Origin: Pisolithus tinctorius
Taxonomy: Eukaryota > Basidiomycota > Agaricomycetes > Boletales > Pisolithaceae
NCBI GenBank assembly: GCA_024663395.1
Contig: JANFAH010000005.1
Coordinates: 2,542,001 to 2,606,000 of the forward strand
Reading direction: 5' to 3'
Length of the DNA stretch: 64,000 nucleotides
Below, one piece after another: positions 57,001 to 64,000 of this stretch (position 1 is its first letter; every line of letters starts with the position of its first letter). The notes below the pieces were generated by a model. The model was not told the DNA's origin. It did no database searches and saw only the letters and a program-made list of their open reading frames with translations. The translations under genes and the position numbers were made by a program.

Positions 57001-57691
57001 GTGGCATTTTGATGTAAGAGAGGCGATGGTAAAGAGTTGTGGTGGGGAAGCATCAAGGTGGTCAGAAGTGGCTCCTGCGGTATTTTGGGCAGAGAGGGTT
57101 ACGGTTCACAAGGCAACCGGGTTTTCTCCATTCTATATGGCTCACGGTGTTGAACCCAGACTCCCTTTCAATCTGGTCGAAGCGACGTTTTTAGCCCCTT
57201 TCGAGGCGGAATTTTACTCGACTACAGACCTCATTGCTCACTGTGCTCACCAACTCCAGAAACGCCCTGAGGACCTCGCTCGCATCCACGATCTGGTCCT
57301 AAAATCCTGCTTTGCCTCAGCCAAGGATTTCATCGATTGTTTTGCATGGTCCATCAAAGACTTTAACTTCGAACCAGGGTCGCTTGTCCTCGTTCGGAAT
57401 TCCCGTATCAAACTAGAACTCGACCGGAAAACCAAACCACACTACCTAGGGCCTATGATCGTCATCAGATGCACTAAAGGCGGCTCGTACATACTTGCGG
57501 AATTAGATGGCGCCATCTCGAAATTCCGCTTCGCTGCCTTTTGCCTATACCCCTATTTCCCGCAGAATAACGCTCGTATTGAAGTCACCCAGCTGACTGG
57601 CGTTTCCTCGCAAGACCTGGATCGTCTTGAAGACGATGCGTTCCCAGACCCTACGCTCGCTGGTGTCCCGTTGGACGAGTCAGATGAGTAG
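54080..57691 (+). CDS. Gypsy2 pol (RT, RNase H, integrase), open frame
   Basis: About 1,203 codons read after a -1 shift. An N-terminal spacer leads to RT with FCVVKKDGKSLRLIHDLQPL and the FIDD box (55191-55202). RNase H has VILAVDTSNIAVGYLLMQ, then GLSRRP (about 56050). The integrase has HDDLGHKG and CHECQIC for zinc, core Asp in DTFLMPK, VTDNGGPY and NSQANGVIEQWH, so D, D and E are all present. Then a C-terminal region with DRKTKPHYLGPM. No chromodomain. It is intact in frame; the damaged protease upstream is the likely defect of this copy. FIDD in place of YxDD is shared with Gypsy1 and so is a lineage trait, not a mutation. Confidence 0.92.
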   Translation, partial: LVSVEDSYDLRGDQDCAFSVCSLYVSNPSLYPLKSSTFLPTDTAVNSAVAFIYDFRGNNTPPVDPFDTSSISPTDPFLFSTATTISPLTISALCSTYQFDPVYHVLKYKPVARKVRLVLTSMPAEFRVEHREAKDPLADLPVLPTHPPPFVPGSRFTQERADELDLDPARFLWPTELDLVRWLVREHEDAFAWDASERGTFREDMFPPLKIPTLAHKPWVEQNIPIPPAIFCEVVNIIKEKISAGVYKLSTSSYHSKWFCVVKKDGKSLRLIHDLQPLNAVSIQDSAVPPFVDSIAEAFACHSVYRILDLMVGYDHRTIHDNYRDLTTFQTPIGTLRLTKLPMGYTNAVQIFHGDICWILKDEIPEVTIPFIDDCPIKGPKSRYQNPDGTYETIPQNSGIRRFIWEHLQNVNRVLHRLRHAGATVSAKKCVIAALSIIVVGHKVSFEGRIPDESKVQKIKDWPYCTNVTEVRGFLGLCSYCRIFIKDFAKHARPLIELTKKDVPFEFRDEHREAMEYLRRVIVSSPALRTIDYNSEKKVILAVDTSNIAVGYLLMQEGEDGKRYPARFGSITLNNRERRYSQAKLELFGLFRALHDVRLHIFGVRNLVIEVDARYIKGMINNPDLQPNATINHWIAGILLFDFELIHDPAHKHAAPDGLSRRPRAEEDEEGDEDYEDWIDECGAFAVELLNRREARFESHPYPLEIPSVVSDSSLPLSQSLGIFTAEESMPENLETEIPRSEKAKQREERMRVVKEFLETKKTPEGLEEAELESLVCLATWYFVKGGELWRKDPQGRHQLVVPSHKCLGILCQAHDDLGHKGIFSTCMCLLTRFWWPMLEQDVRWYVKSCHECQICHLDRIHIPPVVAIPKPLFYKAYMDTFLMPKLNRFRYVTQARCSLTSYPEWAMLRAETGKSIGKFIFEQILCRWGAVAEIVTDNGGPYVLALDWLSKTFGIRHICISPYNSQANGVIEQWHFDVREAMVKSCGGEASRWSEVAPAVFWAERVTVHKATGFSPFYMAHGVEPRLPFNLVEATFLAPFEAEFYSTTDLIAHCAHQLQKRPEDLARIHDLVLKSCFASAKDFIDCFAWSIKDFNFEPGSLVLVRNSRIKLELDRKTKPHYLGPMIVIRCTKGGSYILAELDGAISKFRFAAFCLYPYFPQNNARIEVTQLTGVSSQDLDRLEDDAFPDPTLAGVPLDESDE

Positions 57692-57952
57692 CCTGTCCTT
57701 CTCTCTACCTCTTTTCTTTTGTTTCTCTCTTCTTTCTTTTATCGATACTCGTTCCATCTCATATATAAGTTCCGCACCGCTCACATGAAAGAAACAGAGC
57801 TATAAAAATAAAATAAAATAAAAAAAATTCCGCACTTCTTTTCCTTCAAAAAATCTTACATTTCCTTACTGTAGTACTAATACCGACGCACGAAAGACTC
57901 TTTCACATTTGGGACATACGAGTACAAAATTCCGCAGATGCTAGTACGCTAT

Positions 57953-59591
57953 CTACAGGTCGCGGAGATCGTCCTTCAACCTTCGTAACTCCTCCTGTCT
58001 AGCCCGCGCAGTCTCGATCCGGTGTGTTACCCGCCTTGCCAGCATCTCCAGCAGCCGGTAGACCTGCTCCAACTCGAATTCTTCATCCTCAGCTCTTGCC
58101 TCGAGCACTTGCAGATGCTCAACGATATTTGCTGTCGACTGCTTGTGTGGGTATTCGACCTCTGGAATCTCTGTGGCCGGTGGAGTGTTGCTCTGGGCTG
58201 GCACTTCGACGTACTCGGGTTCCTCCAGTAAACCGGTCGCAGTCGCAAAGAATGGTTCGCTCTTGACTTGTGGTTCATCAATCGGAAGTGCCGCTCCAGG
58301 TTCGTCGACAGGGGCTGGTGAGGGCTCGAATGAGGGTCCAGGTGTTGGGGTAGCCCTGCAGAAAAAGAGATGAGGTGTTGGCAAAGGATCGTGGGGTGAA
58401 GGGGTCGGTTGTGGCAATGGAGAACGTGTGGGAGTCGGATCAGGCTGCCGTTTGCGAGCCGGGATTTTCAGTGTAAGCTTCTTAGCAGGCCCGATTACAG
58501 GTTCCGCCGGGGTCACCTTCGAAGTCGTAATCGATCTGACCCATTTGTGGGACGGGCCTGCTTCCCCAACGGTACCGGAGTTCTTTCGCTGAAGGTGGTG
58601 TCAGCTCACTCCCTTGCGGAATTTCACCTGTTCGGTACTCACCTTTCTCCCTACTCCACGAGAGCGAGAGCACTTGCGCTTCGCCTTCTGGCACCGTTTA
58701 CAGGATGACTCTGGCTCCCTGATGCACCTGAGGTTCGCCTGCGCACACGTCTCGCAGGGCTCGTTGTCTCCAGCCACACGAGGTCTCTTTGCAGAAGGAC
58801 CTGGTTCGCCTTCGCCTTCGCTGTCGCCCTCGTCATCGTCGACGTCATCAGCCAGCTCGTCCTCCTCGCTGGTGGCCTGCGGAATTTTCATTGAAGTCAG
58901 CACTCACGCTCGGGGTTGTCAAGGACGTGGAACGCACCTTCTGTTTCCCTTTTCCTTTGCTTGCGCTTCCAGAGCCCCCCCCTGTCGAATGTGCAGCTCC
59001 TCTTGACGGGTTTCCTTCGGTATCTTCTGGTGCGTGGTCTTGGCCCTCACCTCTTGCTGCTTGGCCGTGGGTGCACATGGATGGCGCCTTGGCCAACCTC
59101 TCAGCCTCTAAGCGCGCTCTCTCCTCGACCCGCTCCTGGTAGTCCTCAAAGACGTCGTCGATGTGGAATCTTCGCTGCCCTTCTGGCCGACGAAGATCTG
59201 CTATGGCTATGACCGCCGGGATCACCTCGTTCTGCTCCATCGCGGATTCTTCGGTCATGTCGCATAGGTTGGCGTCGCGCACCTTCGGGATGGAGATCTC
59301 ATTCTCGTTGACGTACTTCCACCACGAGTAAATGCTGGCCTGGAGATCTGTTAGCGTGTGGTGTGTACGAGTATCTAGTGCACTCACCCAGGTCTGGTCC
59401 CAGTCCGCCACCCACTCGTATATCGCCTCTAGGCTCTCTTCGGGTTGCGGTGCCGTGTCGATCAACACCCTAACGTGCCTCAGAGCTGCTGACAGCGAGA
59501 TGATGGCCTGGTCCCTCATGCTAAACACTGGTCGTGCGTCGCGGATCGAGTAAGCTTGCATGTCGACGGGTGGATGAGACATTGGGAGCAA
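57953..59591 (-). CDS. Antisense accessory gene of Gypsy2, Zn2Cys6-like, intact
   Basis: Exons 59591-59388, 59339-58938, 58876-58643 and 58588-57953, with introns of 48, 61 and 54 nt (donors gtgagt, gtgcgt, gtgagt), all phase 0; about 491 residues. The N-terminal domain is helical with YEWVADWDQTW and YSWWKYVNENEISIP. Next come a basic Gly/Ser/Lys linker, an acidic DDVDDDEGDSEGEGE run, and the cluster C-x2-C-x6-C-x7-C-x2-C-x6-C (58756-58670, 87 nt as in Gypsy1) followed by basic residues. Exon 4 is Pro-rich and ends in a heptad-like helix (about 58140-57960), probably a coiled coil for dimers. This is the layout of a Gal4-type factor in a different order. Convergent with pol, 261 bp apart. 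Confidence 0.8.
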
Positions 59592-59828
59592 GATAAGTGG
59601 GCGAGGGTGTTGTTGGGGGAGTTTGACAAACGGTGGGCCACCTTCTGGGCGAGTTTAAATTCCACAGGGCCATCTCGTACAATGCGGAATTTCCCTCTGC
59701 ACGAGGCGGAATTCCAACCACACACCATCATTGTTACGTAACGTCTGCCGAAATTCCTCTGTGCTCGTCTCTGTCGCATCTCGGTTCGGTCTGACTGAGG
59801 ACGGTCAGCATTCGAAGTCCCCGGGAGG

Positions 59829-60819
59829 TGTAGGGAGCTGTATACTCCCTGAGGCTGGAACAGGAATCTGTCACTAAATTCCGCAGGCCACTATGACAAA
59901 CCTGTTTCGGAATCTTTCGGAATTTTTTTCTGCTCGTGTCCTCGCGTTTCCTCCCAACCCCTGTCCCCTTCGGAGTCTCTACCGACCTTCAGCGTGTCGC
60001 TCAGTCATCAAAACGCTGATCTGGAAATGCCGCATTCGCACGGAGTCATCCGGAATTCAGTAGCCGTGCCATCGCTCAGCCATGTCACCAGTCATCCATG
60101 CCACTTACCTCTAAAATGTCGCCCTAAATTCCGCAAGCTGGACTTCATGCCAGTACGCTACGCTCTGCCCTCCTGCGCCACTCAGCTCCACCTCCCACTT
60201 GTACGCATACTCTCGTTCTGTTGGAAGATACCCCTTACCGTTGTCCCGTTCTTACTCTTGTCTACTACCCACCGGACTATTTCACGTGCATCTGTATTTC
60301 GCTGACGTCTGATGTCCTTCCCTTTATTTTCCGGTCTTTTAGTTTTTCCGCCCCACCTTACTCCGACTCGTACCTACTTTCCTTGTACTATATAATTCCG
60401 CCATAGCATCGGAAATATGGACCCACCTTTTGAGTTGCTATCCGTGTGTGTTCTGCGAGTTTGAGAGTTTCAAGAGTCTAAAGTGCGTACATAGAGTCTG
60501 CTGCGTCTTCAGTGTCCCCAGAGGTCTTCGTGTCTCCTGCATCCTCCAGCCCTGCATACCTAATCCCGTGTCCCTTTCACTTCGAATTCGCTCCTCTTGA
60601 CGCGTAGCAACCCCTCGGAATTTCATATACCCATCTTGCTGTTCCTCACGCGTCTACATCTGCCCGGAATTAAATTCCGCATCTCTCGCTCGAATTTCCC
60701 CACCACTTCTAAGCCCTTTCTCGACCTCTCCTTCCACACAGTACCCCTTGGGACGATCCTAGGGAATTCTCCCTTCACCCTTCCTCTAGTCACACGCTTC
60801 CCAGAAGTCGTGTCTCACA
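59829..60819 (+). repeat. Gypsy2 3' LTR
   Basis: 991 bp, the direct repeat of 50362-51352. Immediately upstream is CCCCGGGAGG, a weak polypurine tract. Confidence 0.93.
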
Positions 60820-60823
60820 GCGC

Positions 60824-61027
60824 TGCAGAGTTCCTGACTGTGAAGGTAGTCACATGACCCCCCAGAGGACGGACCGCTCAGTCCAGTAGGAGAGCGACAC
60901 AAGTCCGACAGCAGTTGGAGCAGAGATGGTTCACAACCAACAGAAGTTGGGCGGAGTTGGTGCGGAGTGAGTGAACGACTGGCAGAGTAGGGCGCGGAGC
61001 GAGCAAGGGCTTAGTGTGAATGCACGG
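60824..61027 (-). repeat. Gypsy3 5' LTR, piece 2
   Basis: Continues the LTR broken at 50361 (TGCAGAGTTCCTGAC..) and matches 28393-28596. Its last bases, ACGG (61024-61027), are the duplication of the next insertion. Confidence 0.92.
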
Positions 61028-62827
61028 TGTCACACACCAAAGGTGTTGTGGACATGGTTACAGCTGACTCTGCCTAACTCGTTGACGAGTTGCGCACAAT
61101 GCCCAGGCATGCAGATGAAGACTAAAGGCCTCATGTGAAGAAAGACTGTTGGACGTGAACAGTCATCCTTCGCACAAGATCGAGTCGTCAGTGCTAAAGA
61201 GAAAAGAGGAAGCGAGTTAAGCGCGCATTAAAGGTTTTTAGCACCCATGTATGGCATTCCGGTTTCCGTCATATCTCCGCCGTTTCCAAAGATATCAACT
61301 CGGTTCGCATGCTCGCTTAAAGTGCTCAGCCCCACAATTCTTCCTTCCAAATTTGGAGAGGATCCTCGCACCCTGCGCGTTTCTACAGCACTCCATCCAT
61401 CAGACGCTCATTTCGCAAAGTCCATCAATCATGGCCACCTCTTCGTCAATCATCTCGCTTGTCTCATTTGCCAGAGACAGTGGCTACATATATCTGCCAG
61501 GCGTTCCCACCAGCTTCCGTCCTGAAGCCCCCTGGTTCGTCCCGTCATTGTCAGCCCCATCTCATCCCATGCAGCTTGGTCAGCATGTTCTCCTTGTCAG
61601 TATGACTTCCAGAAGGACGTTCTTTGGTCGCCTCAGGTCTGTCACTCAGTTAGAAAGGTCTTATGTGGTCATTTCGGTCCCCCTGGTTGATGAAGCATAT
61701 GGATCATTCCTCCCTGCTCCCTGCATCGTCTTTATTCCAATCTCATCCATCATTCTTCCCGCATTGCGACAGCTGTAGTATAATCTACTGTCCTCCAGCC
61801 TCCCTGATCACATTCATGACAAGTATGACATGCATCTTGCCTTCTTACTGCAAGATCCAGCAGAAGACATCCCCCCTTCTCCTCCTCCTCCATCAGAGCC
61901 CCATTCATGAAGTCTTTGTTAACTTCGCTGAGAGGATGAAAGGGTGGGAGACGCGATCGCCTATGCTCTCATTGCCCCACAGACCCCCAATGCCCTAGCC
62001 CCCTTTGACACCTGACTCATGCCCTTCAATTCTGGAATTAATACTTCCCTGTCTGGAAACACTGTCCATCTGTCATGCCGTCTTTGGATCTAGAGATGTC
62101 TCTGCTGAGATCTAACTTGCATTGCCACCCCCTAATGTGATATCAGTGCGCTTACTCAGTTTCTGATTCTATTTGACTCATTTTGTGATATTTTGACTAT
62201 CCTTGACTCGTTCATTGCCAATACTTACCAATCTTCTTTGCTTGCTTACTTTTCATTTCTTGCTTACTCATCATGATTACTCAGTCCTTACTCATTACTT
62301 ACCAAGTGTTTGTGCCTTGTTTGTCATAAGCTGTGCTCCCCCCACAGTATATAAACCCCCATGTACTTAGCTACCGACAATCAATCAAGAAGTCACTCAG
62401 AAGTCAGCTCAGCTCAGCATATCTTGTCGTCGACAGTTGAGGCTCATTCGGAAGAGTCTATCTGTCTTCATTCATATCATTGTATCATCTGTGCTCTGTC
62501 AGCACACCTGCTTAGTCATCCATTCACTCCTGCATAACTCATCATCGACTTGCGCCAGGAGCATATTCTATCAAAGGTCCATTACCCCCAGGTACTTTCG
62601 GCTGAACACCTTCACTCTGTTCAGCATCCCCTTCCCAATCATCGTCCATTCGTCTTCTCCTGCGTAACTCGTCGACGACTTGCACCAGGAGCACCTCCAC
62701 TTGAAGTCTTCCCCACTTCAGGTTTCTGCCCTCCAGGTTCTGCGGAGGTACACCACCACTCACTCTACATTTGTCTTTTGTGTTGGTTTTGGTTGGTTTT
62801 CACCACCTTTCCACACTTTGACTCACA
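61028..62827 (+). mobile_element. Long solo LTR (family LTR4, copy 2) in Gypsy3 5' LTR
   Basis: 1,800 bp, TGTCACACACC to TTTGACTCACA, with a perfect ACGG duplication (61024-61027 and 62828-62831). The undisturbed target is seen in the Gypsy3 3' LTR (GCACGGTTATGACA), which proves the ends. A TATA box (agtatataaa) lies at about 62346. Confidence 0.93.
61431..61778 (+). pseudogene. LTR-internal ORF, copy 2, truncated
   Basis: Same start and frame as 4928-5407 but ends after 115 codons at TAG where copy 1 has CAG. Most other differences are CG to TG/CA. Confidence 0.45.
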
Positions 62828-62831
62828 ACGG

Positions 62832-62839
62832 TTATGACA
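62832..62839 (-). repeat. Gypsy3 5' LTR, piece 3
   Basis: TTATGACA, the terminal 8 bp of the LTR, followed by ACATC (62840-62844). Confidence 0.9.
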
Positions 62840-62844
62840 ACATC

Positions 62845-63650
62845 ATCCCTTCCCCCAGCCATGTCAGCTGGCCCCACTTCCAGGTCACTAATCTATCCCA
62901 TAGCTGGTTTGGCCAACCCCACTTCCAGGTCACTAACCTATCCCATAGCTGTGTCAGCTGACACCACTTCCAGGTCACTAATCTATCCCATAGCAGTGTT
63001 GGCTGACCCCACTTCTAGGTCACTAATTCATCACATAGCTGGGTCAGCCGACCCCACTTCTAGGACACTAATCTATCCCATAGCTGTGTCAGCTGACCCC
63101 ACTTCCAGGACACTAACCTATCCCATAGCTGCATTGGCCGACCCCACTTCTAGGACACTAATCTATCTCATAGCTGTGTCAGCCGACCCCACTTCTAGGA
63201 CACTAATCTATCTCATAGCTGCATCAGCCAACCCCACTTCTAGGGCACTAATTCATCCCATAGCTGTGTCGGCCGACCCCACTTCCAGGACACTAACCTA
63301 TCCCATAGCTGCATCAGCCGACCCCACTTCTAGGACACTAATCTATCTCATAGCTGCATCAGCCGACCCCACTTCTAGGACACTAATCTATCTCATAGCT
63401 GCGTTGGCCGACCCCACTTTTAGGGCACTAATTCATCCCATAGCTGTGTCGGCTGACCCCACTTCCAGGACACTAACCTATCCCATAGCTGCATCAGCCG
63501 ACCCCACTTCTAGGACACTAATCTATCTCATAGCTGTGTTGGCTGGCCTCACTTCTAGGACACTAATCTATCTCATAGCTGCATCAGCCAACCCCACTTC
63601 TAGGGCACTAATTCATCCCATAGCTGTGTCGACCAACCCCACTTCCAGCA
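62845..63650. repeat. 45-bp satellite, array A
   Basis: About 18 units of 45 bp built on GACCCCACTTCTAGGACACT, AATCTATCTCATAGCTG and TGTCAGCC. Because 45 is divisible by three it is open as a 15-residue repeat, which I do not take as coding. Its core GACCCCACTTCCAGGA is the reverse complement of the core of array B. Confidence 0.92.
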
Positions 63651-63655
63651 CATGA

Positions 63656-64000
63656 TTCAGTCACTTGTAAGCCTAAAAGTGGGTCATCCGACGTGTACAT
63701 TTTGTCCTGAAACTGGGACTAACCGACATCAGCCGGTGGTCCCTAGGGGTGGGTAGGCCGGACTGTGAAGGTGGGGTCAGCCGACCTGGCTGGAGGGTGG
63801 ACCCACTGCCTGAAAGTGGGGTCGGCCAACCTGGCTGGAGGGCGGACCCACCTCCTGGAAGTGGGGTCGGCTGACCCGGCTGGAGGGTGGACCCACCTCC
63901 TGGAAGTGGGGTCGGCCAACCTGGCTGGAGGGCAGACCCACCTCCTGGAAGTGGGGTCGGCCGACCTGGCTGGAGGGCGGACCCACCTCCTGAAAGTGGG
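63656..64000. repeat. Start of a second subterminal region with 45-bp array B
   Basis: 63656-63770 matches 13431-13545 in the same orientation. From about 63770, 45-bp units (GTGGGGTCGGCCAACCTGGC, TGGAGGGCGGACCCACCTCC) run to the window edge. Probably the left end of another related element. Confidence 0.85.

Larger units (their letters stand above)
50362..60819 (+). mobile_element. Gypsy2: complete tRNA-primed Ty3/Gypsy element
   Basis: 10.5 kb inserted in the Gypsy3 5' LTR. Flanks GTGC (50358-50361) and GCGC (60820-60823) are a 4-bp duplication differing by one CpG-type transition. LTRs of 991 bp each (50362-51352 and 59829-60819) differ at roughly ten sites. Order: LTR, PBS, gag-pro, pol, antisense zinc-cluster gene, LTR. 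It is the sister lineage of Gypsy1 with the same primer site, frameshift and FIDD RT. Its pol is free of stops. Confidence 0.94.
27890..62839 (-). mobile_element. Gypsy3: full-length chromovirus, 35 kb with nested insertions
   Basis: Bounded by ACATC at 27885-27889 and 62840-62844. The 3' LTR is 27890-28604 (715 bp). The 5' LTR is split into 49859-50361, 60824-61027 and 62832-62839, which also sum to 715 bp. Order in sense: 5' LTR, self-complementary primer site, gag, pol, antisense zinc-cluster gene, polypurine tract, 3' LTR. Insertions inside it are the LTR at 29833-41922 (holding Gypsy1), the foldback element at 46082-48595, Gypsy2 at 50362-60819 and the LTR at 61028-62827. The coding regions are inactivated by point changes. 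Confidence 0.93.
13437..63654 (-). mobile_element. Putative large KDZ element (with Gypsy3 nested inside)
   Basis: Inferred. The left end begins CACATGTAATCC after TTCAGT (13431-13436); the right end finishes CCAGCACATG before A-TTCAGT (63656-63661). Just inside, both ends carry repeats built on GGAAGTGGGGT: in one orientation on the left (13500-13860) and the reverse on the right (27770-27884 plus 62845-63650). Between them lie the KDZ transposase, companion, TET/JBP-like and H3-mimic genes, all CpG-poor. Subtracting Gypsy3 and one TSD leaves about 15.3 kb. The terminal repeats are imperfect and the 6-bp flanking match is short, so the boundaries need comparison with other copies. Confidence 0.4.

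Noticed and set aside
62834..63655. 273-codon ORF with a 15-residue repeat
   Set aside because: Results from a 45-bp satellite with unit length divisible by three; it begins inside LTR remains and has no start context or domain.

Overview
The window looks like a transposon-filled block of an Agaricomycete (Basidiomycota) genome. The evidence is KDZ transposases with CxC zinc clusters, a TET/JBP-type dioxygenase beside one of them, chromodomain Ty3/Gypsy elements, and many 37-62 nt GT-AG introns. I see no convincing host gene, tRNA or rRNA; almost everything is mobile DNA or tandem repeat.

Layout. 1-1034: 3' end of a KDZ transposase. 1254-3710 (-): spliced gene with a Zn2Cys6-like cluster. 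4100-8645: a GGGCCC-punctuated minisatellite interrupted by two solo LTRs (4526-6372 and 6427-7241). 8775-12693: decayed chromodomain Gypsy pol (Gypsy4), then an ORF at 12768-13340. 13437-27884: a CpG-poor block with subterminal repeats, an unknown KDZ-companion gene (-), a nearly complete KDZ transposase (-), a TET/JBP-like pseudogene (-), a tandem array whose units look like mini-introns, and a gene (+) whose N-terminus imitates the histone H3 tail and is joined to a PHD-like finger.

27890-62839 is one Ty3/Gypsy chromovirus (Gypsy3, minus strand) bounded by the 5-bp target duplication ACATC and expanded to 35 kb by later insertions. These are a related LTR (29833-41922) that itself holds a complete Gypsy1 (29918-41289, minus); a 2.5-kb foldback element in gag (46082-48595); a complete Gypsy2 (50362-60819, plus) in the 5' LTR; and a 1.8-kb LTR (61028-62827) in the same 5' LTR. 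Each junction has a 4-, 5- or 8-bp duplication, and removing the insertions restores a 715-bp LTR and the gag frame exactly. The right flank (62845-63654) continues the satellite in which Gypsy3 landed, so Gypsy3 probably sits inside a still larger KDZ element (about 13437-63654).

Two themes stand out. First, Gypsy1, Gypsy2 and Gypsy3 all carry an extra spliced gene, antisense to gag-pol and located between pol and the 3' LTR, encoding a Zn2Cys6-like protein; all three also place a -1 slippery heptamer directly against the UAG that ends the upstream frame. Second, the KDZ block groups a transposase, a presumed 5-methylcytosine dioxygenase and an H3-tail-mimic/PHD protein, suggesting an element that engages host chromatin marks. 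Most in-frame stops in the gag-pol and accessory genes are TGA where CGA is expected, pointing to CpG deamination as the main source of decay.
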